Assembly: GCA_021809235.1 (NCBI GenBank)
Contig: JAKBAG010000133.1
Span: forward strand, 1 to 8,425
Source of the DNA: Acidobacteriota bacterium
GTDB lineage: Bacteria; Acidobacteriota; Terriglobia; Terriglobales; Acidobacteriaceae
Length of the DNA: 8,425 nucleotides
Direction: 5' to 3'
Shown here: in pieces, positions 1 to 6,744 of the stretch
Position numbering within the stretch: the stretch's first letter is position 1
Layout: every line of letters starts with the position of its first letter
Program-made: the position numbers and the translations under genes
The notes under the pieces: generated by a model
Told to the model about the DNA's origin: nothing
The model's input: the letters and a program-made list of their open reading frames with translations, nothing else
The model's database searches: none

Positions 1-558
1 AAACAGGTAGCCACCGGACATCGGGACCGCGTGGAGCACGCCCAGGTCGTGAATCCTGCCGACGTGGCGCGCTTTCGCGCTCTCGGAGTGGTTGCCTCCA
101 TGCAGCCCAACCACCTGCTGACCGATATGAACTGGGCTATGGCTCGCCTGGGACCGCAGCGGGCCGCCATCTCCTACGGATGGAAGACCTTCTGGAATGC
201 CGGCGTCCCGCTTGCCTTCGGCACGGATTATCCCGTCGAACCCATCACGCCATTTCGCGGCATCTACTGCGCTGTCACGCGGCAGAACGAAGCCGGCACC
301 AAAAGCTGGTATCCGCAGGATGTTCTCAGCCGTTCGCAGGCACTCTTTGCTTATACCCAGGGATCGGCCTATGCCGAGTTTGCAGAAAAGCGCATCGGGC
401 GGCTCACGCCCGGCTATCTGGCCGATTACATCCTGCTGGATCGCAACCTGTTGACGGTTCCGGCTCGCTCCATCCTGGGCACACGCGTGCTCCAGACCGT
501 GGTGGGCGGCAAGACAGTCTATGCCGCATCCTACGCGGCGCCGAGCAGTACGCCATGA
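1..558 (+). CDS. Amidohydrolase family 3 (YtcJ-like) metal-dependent hydrolase, C-terminal part
   Basis: The frame is open from base 1, so the gene starts left of the window; 185 residues are visible of a family usually about 540-580 long. These proteins are TIM-barrel metal-dependent hydrolases that cleave C-N bonds; the substrate cannot be told from this fragment. Visible family marks are an Arg-Val-Glu-His-Ala-Gln block (His at visible residue 13, a metal ligand in the superfamily), a Met-Gln-Pro-Asn-His block (residues 34-38), and Gly-Thr-Asp-Tyr-Pro-Val (Asp76, the expected catalytic or metal Asp on the last barrel strand). The end, with a Gly-Arg-Leu-Thr-Pro-Gly-Tyr-Leu-Ala-Asp segment and Val-Gly-Gly-Lys-Thr-Val-Tyr, is the usual small beta-sandwich of amidohydrolases. 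The stop overlaps the next gene's start by four bases, indicating one operon and likely translational coupling. No N-terminal signal peptide can be judged. Confidence 0.9.
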   Translation, partial: KQVATGHRDRVEHAQVVNPADVARFRALGVVASMQPNHLLTDMNWAMARLGPQRAAISYGWKTFWNAGVPLAFGTDYPVEPITPFRGIYCAVTRQNEAGTKSWYPQDVLSRSQALFAYTQGSAYAEFAEKRIGRLTPGYLADYILLDRNLLTVPARSILGTRVLQTVVGGKTVYAASYAAPSSTP

Positions 559-1496
559 GTCTCCCAAGCCTGCGCATGCGCGCCTATCTGCTGATGCTGG
601 CCGTCGTCGCCGTCTGGGGTGCCACCTTTGTCGTGGTGAAGGACGCACTGGCCGATGCTTCGCCGCTGGCCTTCAACCTTACCCGCATGACGCTGGCATT
701 TCTCGTCCTGGCTGCTGTCTATCATCGCCACTGGCACCGGGTCGGCAGGGGGGAACTGGCTGCAGGCGCAACCATTGGATTCTTCCTGGCCATGGGCTAC
801 CAGTTCCAGACCGCCGGCCTGGCCCGTACCACCCCATCGAAATCCGCCCTGATCACCGGAATGGTTGTGGTACTGGTTCCTTTGTTTTCCCTGCTTCCCC
901 GGCTGCGCCCGGCCGGGTCGCATCCGCCGCGCTGGAACGCCTTTGTCGGAGCCGTTCTGGCCTTTGTCGGCATCCTGCTGCTTACCGTTCCGGCAGCACG
1001 CGGGGGTGGGATGGCCTTTGACTTCAGCAGCGTCAATCTCGGCGACCTGCTCAGTTTTGGCTGCGCCATCGGCTTTGCCTGGCATTGCCTTGCCCTCGGG
1101 CATCTGTCGCCACGTTTTGACTTCCAGCAGTTGGCCCTGCTGCAGATTGGCTTTTGCGCTCTTTTCATGGCCATTTCCATGCCTTTGCTGGAGCATCCCT
1201 ATCTTCACCTGACTCCCCGGCTTGCTGCGGCCCTGCTGGTGGCGGCCCTGCTGGCCACGGCTGCTGCCTTTTCCGTCCAAAGCTGGGTGCAATCCGTGCT
1301 TCCGCCCACGCACACGGCGCTGCTGCTCACCATGGAACCCGTCTTTGCCGTGCTCACATCCATCCTTTTCTATGGCGAGCGGCTGACCGGGCGGGCTGCT
1401 GCAGGCGCGGCTCTGGTCTTCGGCGGCATCGCGCTCACGGAGTTCCTCTCCAGCACTCCCCTCGGCGGAGCCCATGAGGCCTCCAGCAGCACCTGA
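555..1496 (+). CDS. EamA/DMT-family transporter, multi-spanning inner-membrane protein
   Basis: This 313-residue protein has the size and pattern of a drug/metabolite transporter with two EamA repeats and about ten membrane helices. The first repeat opens with Trp-Gly-Ala-Thr-Phe (residues 21-25) and contains the Thr-Thr-Pro-Ser-Lys-Ser-Ala-Leu-Ile-Thr-Gly block (92-102). The second repeat has the typical Glu-Pro-Val-Phe-Ala end motif at 261-265 followed by Tyr-Gly-Glu-Arg-Leu-Thr. Members export or import small metabolites such as amino acids or nucleosides; nothing here fixes the substrate. The start is the ATG in the ATGA overlap with the amidohydrolase stop. No strong ribosome binding site precedes it, which fits translational coupling. 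The frame is open further upstream, but that part is a shadow of the amidohydrolase. Pairing with a secreted or cytosolic hydrolase could mean uptake or export of its substrate or product, but this is inference. Confidence 0.93.
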   Translation: MSLPSLRMRAYLLMLAVVAVWGATFVVVKDALADASPLAFNLTRMTLAFLVLAAVYHRHWHRVGRGELAAGATIGFFLAMGYQFQTAGLARTTPSKSALITGMVVVLVPLFSLLPRLRPAGSHPPRWNAFVGAVLAFVGILLLTVPAARGGGMAFDFSSVNLGDLLSFGCAIGFAWHCLALGHLSPRFDFQQLALLQIGFCALFMAISMPLLEHPYLHLTPRLAAALLVAALLATAAAFSVQSWVQSVLPPTHTALLLTMEPVFAVLTSILFYGERLTGRAAAGAALVFGGIALTEFLSSTPLGGAHEASSST

Positions 1497-1506
1497 CGAT
1501 TTCACG

Positions 1507-1538
1507 GGATCGTTTCCAGTCGAAAACTGGCAAAATCC
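1507..1538. repeat. Small compound inverted repeat after the EamA gene
   Basis: Arms CCAGT (1516-1520) and ACTGG (1526-1530) flank a CGAAA loop, inside an outer pair GGAT/ATCC (1507-1510 and 1535-1538). No T-run follows, so this is not a standard intrinsic terminator. It could be a processing hairpin or chance. It lies at the left end of the 215-base gap 1497-1711, the only obvious place for the protease gene's own promoter. Confidence 0.3.
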
Positions 1539-1578
1539 GGAAAAGTTTCACCCAGCGCGAGCCAATCTGAACTGCGCT

Positions 1579-1613
1579 TCGTCAATCTCTTGCACCCTGA
1601 CTATACTGGGGAT
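1579..1613 (+). promoter_or_regulatory. Possible promoter of the HtrA protease gene
   Basis: A good -10-like hexamer, TATACT, sits at 1602-1607. The hexamer 17 bases upstream (about 1579-1584) is a poor -35; a closer TTGCAC at 1590-1595 is only 6 bases away and cannot serve as a normal -35. The element may be weak, activator-dependent, or read by an alternative sigma factor, as is common for htrA genes. The resulting leader of about 100 bases includes a small hairpin, GGTTG/CAACC (1629-1641). Confidence 0.3.
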
Positions 1614-1697
1614 GCGGAAGGGTGCTGCGGTTGCGGCAACCCCAAAATCTGCATCCAAGCATCTGTTGCGCGAAAGCGGGACACAACCCGGAACCCG

Positions 1698-1703
1698 AGG
1701 TGG
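1698..1703 (+). promoter_or_regulatory. Ribosome binding site fixing the HtrA start
   Basis: AGGTGG lies 8 bases before the ATG at 1712. It supports that start over the in-frame ATG at 1622, whose extra 30 residues are not signal-peptide-like. Confidence 0.7.
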
Positions 1704-1711
1704 AAGAATTT

Positions 1712-3328
1712 ATGTCATCTTTTTTCGAGCGGCTGCGAGCACGCCGCCTTTCTGTAACCTTTGCGGCACTGGCCGCAATTTCGGCAATGGTGTTGATGGC
1801 CTCCTATGCCGTCCACGGCGTACACGGCCAAAGCAAGCAAAATGACAGCGCCGATGCCACTCCGCTGAAGGTTTCCGACACCAGCGTCGCCCCCAACAAC
1901 TTCGTCAAGATTGCCAAGGAAGTCGGCCCCGCCGTGGTCAATATCAACACGCGCACCCTGCCCAGCCACGCTCGAACCGGCAATCCACATGGTCCGATGC
2001 AAGCTGTGCCCGAGGATCCCGATGGCGGCGATTCCGGCAACGGCGGCGGACAAGGCCCCGACCAGAACTTTCAGGACTTTTTCAACCGCTTCTTCGGCGG
2101 CCAGGCACCCAATGCTCCCGGCGCGCAACCGGAGCGGGATTCTCTTGGTTCCGGCTTTATCGTGGACCCCAAGGGATACATCATCACCAACAACCATGTG
2201 GTCGATGGAGCCGACGAAATCTATGTGAAGCTCTCCACAGACCCCGATACAACTGACCGCGGCCGCAAAGCGCACGTCATCGGTGTGGACAAGGCAACCG
2301 ATCTGGCCGTAATCAAGATTGATACGGACAAACCGCTGCCAACCGTAAAACTGGGCAACAGCGACAATGCGCAGGTAGGGGAGTGGGTTATTGCGATCGG
2401 TAGTCCATTTGCGCTTTCGCAGACCGTGACAGCAGGTATCATCTCCGCCAAAAACCGGACCATTGAGCCTGGCGCTGCCGGACAATTCCAGCACTTCATC
2501 CAAACCGATGCGGCAATCAACCCGGGCAACTCCGGCGGTCCCCTGGTGAATATGAATGGCGAAGTCATCGGCGTAAATACAGCCATCTACACCCAGTCGT
2601 CCGGGTATCAGGGCATTGGATTTGCCATGCCCGCCAACACCGTCGCCCAGGTGTACAACGACCTGATCTCCCCGCGGCATAAGGTGGTCCGTGGATCGAT
2701 CGGTATCAGCTTCCGGGAAGGACAGTCCTCCGCTGTGGGCCGCGTCTATGGCTTCACCCACGGTGTCATCGTGCAGCAGGTGCAGCCGGGCGGACCCGCC
2801 GACAAGGCCGGCATCAAGATTGACGATGTCATCGTCAGCATTGACGGCAGGCAGATCAAGAACGGCGATGACCTCGTCGCAGACATTGCCAGCCGTCGTC
2901 CAGGAACCACCGTTCGCCTTGGCTACCTGCGCGATGGCAAGCCCATGACAGCCTCCGTCGTGGTCGGTGATCGTGACCAGATCTTCAGCAGCATGCTGGG
3001 AGAAAACAACGCCGCTCCCAGTGACAATGGCACCAGTTCGGAGACCAAACTCGGCATTACCGTGCGTGAAGTTGGTTCCCAAATGGCAGACAAAATGGGT
3101 CGTGGCGGCATGCTCATCGTCGGAGTGAAGCCGAGCAGCTTTGCCGATGAACTGGGACTGCAGCCAGGACTGGCGATTACGCGCATCAACAAGGTCCCTG
3201 TGGGAACACGGGCTCAGTTTGACAGCGTCGTCTCCGGCCTGCATTCCGGCTCCGATGTGGTCTTTGAAGTGATGGACCCCAAGCACCCCGAGGACGGCAT
3301 CAATCTGCTGGGAGGCACGCTGCCGTAA
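1712..3328 (+). CDS. htrA: HtrA/Deg-family serine protease with two PDZ domains
   Basis: The 538-residue product is a periplasmic protease/chaperone that degrades misfolded envelope proteins. A positively charged N-end followed by a hydrophobic stretch (about 14-36) is a membrane anchor or signal; no clean Ala-x-Ala cleavage site is seen, so an uncleaved anchor is likely. The trypsin-like domain begins near the Val-Gly-Pro-Ala-Val-Val block (71-76). The catalytic triad is His162 (Asn-Asn-His-Val-Val), Asp197 (Ala-Thr-Asp-Leu-Ala-Val) and Ser274 (Gly-Asn-Ser-Gly-Gly-Pro), all intact. PDZ1 spans about 325-420 and PDZ2 about 445-525. Between the first strand and the Gly-Ser-Gly-Phe entry (147-149) lies a long Gly/Pro/Gln/Asp-rich segment (about 84-140) with a Phe-rich patch, in the place of the regulatory LA loop. 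A strong terminator follows, so the gene is probably monocistronic or ends its unit. Whether it is the DegP, DegQ or DegS type cannot be decided by sequence reading alone. Confidence 0.96.
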   Translation: MSSFFERLRARRLSVTFAALAAISAMVLMASYAVHGVHGQSKQNDSADATPLKVSDTSVAPNNFVKIAKEVGPAVVNINTRTLPSHARTGNPHGPMQAVPEDPDGGDSGNGGGQGPDQNFQDFFNRFFGGQAPNAPGAQPERDSLGSGFIVDPKGYIITNNHVVDGADEIYVKLSTDPDTTDRGRKAHVIGVDKATDLAVIKIDTDKPLPTVKLGNSDNAQVGEWVIAIGSPFALSQTVTAGIISAKNRTIEPGAAGQFQHFIQTDAAINPGNSGGPLVNMNGEVIGVNTAIYTQSSGYQGIGFAMPANTVAQVYNDLISPRHKVVRGSIGISFREGQSSAVGRVYGFTHGVIVQQVQPGGPADKAGIKIDDVIVSIDGRQIKNGDDLVADIASRRPGTTVRLGYLRDGKPMTASVVVGDRDQIFSSMLGENNAAPSDNGTSSETKLGITVREVGSQMADKMGRGGMLIVGVKPSSFADELGLQPGLAITRINKVPVGTRAQFDSVVSGLHSGSDVVFEVMDPKHPEDGINLLGGTLP

Positions 3329-3348
3329 ACGTGAATTCCTTAGCATAG

Positions 3349-3382
3349 AAAAGGGCGGCTGCAATTTGCAGTCGCCCTTTTT
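3349..3382 (+). terminator. Intrinsic terminator after the HtrA gene
   Basis: A 15-base stem (3349-3363 with 3367-3381, one G-T wobble) closes on a three-base ATT loop, and the right arm ends in a run of T residues at 3378-3382. It begins about 20 bases after the stop codon. The matching A-run at the left arm could let it work on the other strand too, but no minus-strand gene reads into it here. Confidence 0.9.
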
Positions 3383-3448
3383 CCTTCCGGGAACTGCCCG
3401 AATGGGACCCGTAAAAGAGGAAATTCCTCGCTACAGAGAGTCCCATGC

Positions 3449-3478
3449 TTGTCTCCAGCGGAAAGCATGTCCTACACT
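3449..3478 (+). promoter_or_regulatory. Candidate sigma-70-type promoter of the peptidoglycan-binding gene
   Basis: TTGTCT (3449-3454) and TACACT (3473-3478) are separated by 18 bases; each matches four of six consensus positions. It lies after the preceding terminator and about 50 bases ahead of the start codon, where a promoter is needed. Confidence 0.4.
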
Positions 3479-3534
3479 GAAACAATGGTGGGCGGAAATC
3501 ACCACCTATTTTCAGGATTTGAGGTGTGCTGCGG

Positions 3535-4005
3535 ATGCGGTTTTCCCACTGGCCTTCCATGCTTGCGCTGTGTGCGCTGGGTTTCATTCCCCTGTGTGCC
3601 TACGCGGCAGGAGCCAGAATCCATCGTGCGCCGACCGCGCATCACAGTCGCAAAACCCGAGCACACGCGCACAAGGTTTCCAGCCATCGCCTCCACGGTC
3701 AGCAGTCGATTGATCCCCAGCGCGCAACCGAGATTCAGCAGGCTCTCATCCAGCAGCACTATCTGACCGGCGAACCGACTGGCAAATGGGACGCGGAGAC
3801 GCAGGCAGCCATGATCAAGTTCCAGTCAGACAACGGCTGGCAGACCAAGCTGGCGCCGGACTCCCGCGCACTCATCAAGCTCGGTCTTGGCCCCAGCCAT
3901 GCCGGAGCGATCTCCGGCGGCACAACCGCCGCTGTTCTGCCCAAGCCGGATCCTTCTGTCGATTCCGATTCGGGCCTGATTGCTGCCTCCGGCATCAGCC
4001 ACTGA
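3535..4005 (+). CDS. Exported peptidoglycan-binding domain protein
   Basis: The 156-residue product starts with a signal peptide (hydrophobic 8-24, likely cleavage after Ala-Tyr-Ala at 22-24). A His/Arg-rich basic linker (about 28-55) follows, then a single PG_binding_1-like helical domain (about 61-117) with the family pattern: Ile-Gln-Gln-Ala-Leu, Gly-Lys-Trp-Asp, Thr-Gln-Ala-Ala-Met, Phe-Gln. The C-terminal tail (118-156) is low-complexity Ser/Gly/Pro/Asp. No catalytic domain is present, so it probably binds the cell wall without cutting it. The ATG at 3535 has GAGG 10 bases upstream (3521-3524). A GTG at 3526 is an alternative with AGGA 8 bases upstream and would add three residues. The domain type is clear; the physiological role is unknown. 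Cys21 in the signal peptide does not fit a lipobox. Confidence 0.88.
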   Translation: MRFSHWPSMLALCALGFIPLCAYAAGARIHRAPTAHHSRKTRAHAHKVSSHRLHGQQSIDPQRATEIQQALIQQHYLTGEPTGKWDAETQAAMIKFQSDNGWQTKLAPDSRALIKLGLGPSHAGAISGGTTAAVLPKPDPSVDSDSGLIAASGISH

Positions 4006-4014
4006 TCTGTTTTT
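3994..4014 (+). terminator. Weak hairpin plus T-run at the end of the peptidoglycan-binding gene
   Basis: ATCAG (3994-3998) and CTGAT (4002-4006) form a 5-base stem over the stop codon, followed by TTTTT at 4010-4014. The stem is short, so termination would be inefficient. No better candidate is seen in the 4006-4185 gap between this gene and the convergent receiver gene. Confidence 0.3.
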
Positions 4015-4189
4015 CCGAACCTCCAGACGCTTTCCTCTTTTCTCCATTCCGCAATTCCCTGCTCTGCGAGGGTCTGCGGCCGATGAGGGCATTCCTGTCA
4101 CGGAGATGCAGAAACAGGACCTGATCCGTGTCCGGAATTTCAACATTGTCCAGGATCTCGGTCCAGTGCAGTTCCGTACCGGGCTTCAG
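3995..4189 (-). other. Open frame without a start codon below the pseudo-receiver; possible frameshifted extension
   Basis: Directly below the receiver stop, the minus strand stays open for 64 codons in the -1 frame relative to the receiver, ending at TGA 3997-3995. It has no ATG or GTG start; the only early candidate is CTG at 4189. Its first half reads like a real protein: Leu-Lys-Pro-Gly-Thr-Glu-Leu-His-Trp-Thr-Glu-Ile-Leu, then Asp-Gln-Val-Leu-Phe-Leu-His-Leu-Arg. Most codons there end in G or C. The last 20 residues are Lys/Ser/Gly-rich and less convincing, and the frame runs 11 bases into the end of the convergent gene. It may be a C-terminal part of the receiver protein split by a frameshift, a decayed remnant, or chance. 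Confidence 0.25.
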
Positions 4190-4584
4190 CTCAGCATGGT
4201 GCGCAGGGACTCTGCAAGATTGGACTCAGATGCCTCGGAGGTATCAAACAGCGCGTCTTGTGTGATTCGGATTGGCGCATGACCGCAGCGAACAAGCCGC
4301 ATCCACGGCCAGCGGACGCGCATGATTCGTGCCAGCGATACCTGCTCGACCTCACTGAGTGAAGGATCATAGATAGCTGCATCGAAGTATTGCGCTTCGG
4401 AATACATTTCGGCATGGCAGACAGTTTCCGCGTGCGTAACAGCAAAACCAGCGGATTGCAAAATCTGCATACGGCGCTCAAGTGCTGCCGATGGGCTCCC
4501 AACCAGCAAGACCCAGAGTGTGCGCACAGGCTGCAATCGGGTTCGCTGCGTGGATCGTCGTTCGCTCAAGGCCTGTGCACGCAT
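4186..4584 (-). CDS. Degenerate response-regulator receiver (pseudo-receiver) protein
   Basis: The 132-residue product has a basic, Arg-rich N-end (1-21) and then the alternating strand/helix pattern of a receiver: Leu-Trp-Val-Leu-Leu-Val (23-28), helix 33-45, Gly-Phe-Ala-Val (46-49), and Phe-Asp-Ala-Ala-Ile-Tyr-Asp (67-73). Asp73 is where the phospho-accepting Asp normally sits. The acidic pair after the first strand is replaced by Gly29-Ser30, and no conserved Lys is seen near the end. Ordinary metal-dependent phosphorylation is therefore unlikely. No output domain follows in frame. The ATG at 4584 is chosen because the receiver fold starts soon after it; a GTG at 4629 would add 15 residues, and neither has an ideally spaced ribosome binding site. 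It lies 58 bases after uvrC on the same strand, so cotranscription is likely. The family identity rests on fold pattern only. Confidence 0.65.
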   Translation of the reverse strand: MRAQALSERRSTQRTRLQPVRTLWVLLVGSPSAALERRMQILQSAGFAVTHAETVCHAEMYSEAQYFDAAIYDPSLSEVEQVSLARIMRVRWPWMRLVRCGHAPIRITQDALFDTSEASESNLAESLRTMLS

Positions 4585-4604
4585 GGATATACTTATTATG
4601 GCCT

Positions 4605-4623
4605 TATCCTGCGGGCGAGGATA
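4605..4623 (-). repeat. Hairpin in the uvrC to pseudo-receiver gap overlapping a Shine-Dalgarno-like sequence
   Basis: TATCCT (4605-4610) and AGGATA (4618-4623) form a perfect 6-base stem with a 7-base GC loop. On the minus-strand transcript the 3' arm, AGGATA, is also the most Shine-Dalgarno-like sequence ahead of the receiver gene (the sequence continues AGGATAAGG). It lies 17-20 bases before the ATG. The hairpin could lower translation of the receiver relative to uvrC; there is no T-run, so it is not a terminator. Confidence 0.35.
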
Positions 4624-4642
4624 GACCACCGGGCAAATCGGT

Positions 4643-6628
4643 TTAAGCGGATGAAAGCGAACCGGGCTGAATCGTTACCAGCGTCGAAGTGGATTTCGGT
4701 TCTGCTCCAAAGTGCTCCCGTATGGCCATTGCCGTGGATTCAGGAACCACGGCACGCAGTGATTCCAGCGAGGCTTTCCGTATCTCGCTCAGGCTGCCGA
4801 AATGCGTCAGCAGGCGCTGGCGTGTACGCTCGCCAACTCCGGGAATCTGTAGCAGCTCCGAGTCGCGATCCCGCATTTGCCGCCGCTTCCTGTGGTAGCC
4901 GATGGCAAAACGATGGCTTTCGTCACGTATCCGCTGAATCAGATGCAGAACCGGGGAGCGACGATCCAGAACGATTGGCTCATCCTCCTGGCCGTGGAGA
5001 TACAGAATCTCCTCACGCTTGGCGATGGAAGCCAGCGGTTGTGTGGCTAGTCCAAGCGCCTCCAGCGCAGCCGCTGCCGCATGCAACTGGCCCAGTCCGC
5101 CGTCAATCAGCACCAGCGAAGGCAAGGATGCAGATTCCGATTGCAGACGACTGTAGCGACGCGTGACCACCTCATGAATCGAAGCGAAGTCATCCACACC
5201 CTTCACGGTACGAATCTGGAATTTGCGATAGTCGGACTTCTTCATCGCGCCATCCTCCCAGACCACCATGGAGGCTACCGTTTCCGCACCTTGAATATGC
5301 GAAATGTCGAAGCACTCAATGCGGCGCGGCAACTCCGGCAGCAGCAGCAGGTCGGCCAGCGCTTCCTGAATCACCCGTTGCGAAGGTTCGAGCACTCGAA
5401 AACGCTGCACAAAGGACTGCTTTGCATTCTGGCTTGCCAAGTCAATCAGCGAACGCTTGTCCCCGCGCAGTGGTGCGGCAATCTCCACGCGATGCCCCGA
5501 CTGCTCCCGCAAAAGCGTCGCCAGACTCTCACGATCGGCAAAGTTCACCGGAACAAGAATCGATCGTGGCACGTAGCGCTGATCGATATACATCTGCTTG
5601 AGCAGAGCTGCAAAAAAAGCCGCCGCGTCCAGAGTTGCAGCATGCCCATCCGGACTGCTCACAGGCTGCGCAGCGTGCTCACGCTCCCGCGAAGCCGGCA
5701 CGGAGGACTCCTCTGGACTATCGTATCCGGCAGCTTCGGCATGCGTTTCCGTCGTAGCTCCGAACTGCGGAATCTCCTCCCAGAAAAACTCCCGCCGATC
5801 CACAATCTTCCCGGCACGGATGTGAAACAGATTCACCGCCAGCAGCCCATCCTCCACGTGGTAGCCGAATACGTCCTGATCTTCCTCGGAGGCGGAAGCA
5901 ATCCTCTGCTTTTCCTGAATCTGATGGATGGTCGAAATCTGGTCGCGAAGCCGTGCGGCAAGCTCAAACTGCTCGGCTTCAGCAGCCTGCATCATCCGCA
6001 CGGTCAACTCCTGCTCCAGTTCCTCGCTCCTGCCATCCAGAAACATCTGCACATCGCGCACCGCTGCGGCATAGGCTTGCGTCGTGGTCAAGCCTTCCAC
6101 GCATGGGCCCAGGCAGCGATGGATGTAGTACTGCAGACAGGCCCGCGGATGGTAGCGATTCAAATCGACCTTGCAGCCCGGAATCAGAAAACAGCGGTGA
6201 ATCAGGTCGGCTACGCGGTAGGCCAGGCTGCCCGGAAAATATGGGCCAAAGTACGCGCCGCCATCCTTGCGCAGCCGACGCGTCACAAAGGCCTTGGGAT
6301 GGCGATCGCCAAGCGTGAGCTTGATGTAGGGGTAGGTCTTGTCATCCCGCAGCAGGATGTTGAAGCGCGGCTTGCGCTGCTTGATCAGATTATTTTCAAG
6401 CGCCAACGCCTCCTGCTCGTTGTCCACCAGGATGTAATCCAGATCCACGGCTTCCCGCATCAGGGTTCCGGTTTTGGCATTGGCCTGACTTGCCTCCAGC
6501 AGGTAGCTCCGGACCCGCGCGCGCAGGTTGCGCGCCTTGCCCACATAGATCACCTTGCCATCCGCATCCTTATAGAGGTAGACCCCGGGATCGGTCGGCA
6601 AATTGCGAATTTTTTCGTAAAGATCCAT
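4643..6628 (-). CDS. uvrC: UvrC, excinuclease ABC subunit C
   Basis: The 661-residue protein makes both incisions around bulky DNA lesions in UvrABC nucleotide excision repair. The N-terminal GIY-YIG nuclease has Gly-Val-Tyr (15-17), Ile-Tyr-Val-Gly (27-30), Arg39-region basics and Glu78. Four cysteines, Cys152, Cys164, Cys172 and Cys176, have the spacing reported for the iron-sulfur cluster of E. coli UvrC. A UVR domain (about 212-246) contacts UvrB. The RNase H-like nuclease carries Asp441 (Asp-Ile-Ser-His), Asp509 (Ile-Asp-Gly-Gly) and His572 (Ser-His-Arg-Phe). A helix-hairpin-helix pair follows (about 592-628). A Glu/Ala/Ser-rich insert at about 290-332 makes it longer than the ~610-residue E. 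coli protein. The ATG at 6628 fits the family N-end, Met-Asp-Leu-Tyr-Glu-Lys-Ile-Arg, but has no clear ribosome binding site. An in-frame ATG at 6700 would add 24 residues and has GGTGAG about 11 bases upstream, so it is not excluded. Confidence 0.98.
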   Translation of the reverse strand: MDLYEKIRNLPTDPGVYLYKDADGKVIYVGKARNLRARVRSYLLEASQANAKTGTLMREAVDLDYILVDNEQEALALENNLIKQRKPRFNILLRDDKTYPYIKLTLGDRHPKAFVTRRLRKDGGAYFGPYFPGSLAYRVADLIHRCFLIPGCKVDLNRYHPRACLQYYIHRCLGPCVEGLTTTQAYAAAVRDVQMFLDGRSEELEQELTVRMMQAAEAEQFELAARLRDQISTIHQIQEKQRIASASEEDQDVFGYHVEDGLLAVNLFHIRAGKIVDRREFFWEEIPQFGATTETHAEAAGYDSPEESSVPASREREHAAQPVSSPDGHAATLDAAAFFAALLKQMYIDQRYVPRSILVPVNFADRESLATLLREQSGHRVEIAAPLRGDKRSLIDLASQNAKQSFVQRFRVLEPSQRVIQEALADLLLLPELPRRIECFDISHIQGAETVASMVVWEDGAMKKSDYRKFQIRTVKGVDDFASIHEVVTRRYSRLQSESASLPSLVLIDGGLGQLHAAAAALEALGLATQPLASIAKREEILYLHGQEDEPIVLDRRSPVLHLIQRIRDESHRFAIGYHRKRRQMRDRDSELLQIPGVGERTRQRLLTHFGSLSEIRKASLESLRAVVPESTAMAIREHFGAEPKSTSTLVTIQPGSLSSA

Positions 6629-6744
6629 GGCAGACGGGTAGGGCAGCGCACCGCTGCTCCTGACTTTCAGTGTAATCGCGCCAGAATCTGCGTGAAGCAT
6701 CCGGAGCCGAGCTCACCGATTTCCATATCCGCCACCAAGAAAGA

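Noticed and set aside
531..1505. A 324-codon minus-strand frame across the EamA transporter gene.
   Set aside because: The product is Gly/Gln/Lys-rich with no membrane segments or motifs, while the plus-strand frame gives a clear ten-helix transporter.
1590..1607. TTGCAC followed by TATACT as a -35/-10 pair.
   Set aside because: The spacer is only 6 bases, far below the usual 16-18, so they cannot form one standard promoter; only TATACT is kept as a possible -10.
1715..3364. A 549-codon open frame antisense to the HtrA gene.
   Set aside because: It shadows a protease with an intact catalytic triad, and its upstream end runs through the terminator hairpin.
3980..4282. A 100-codon plus-strand frame spanning the gap after the peptidoglycan-binding gene.
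   Set aside because: It starts inside the preceding gene, has no ribosome binding site or domain pattern, and runs antisense into the pseudo-receiver gene.
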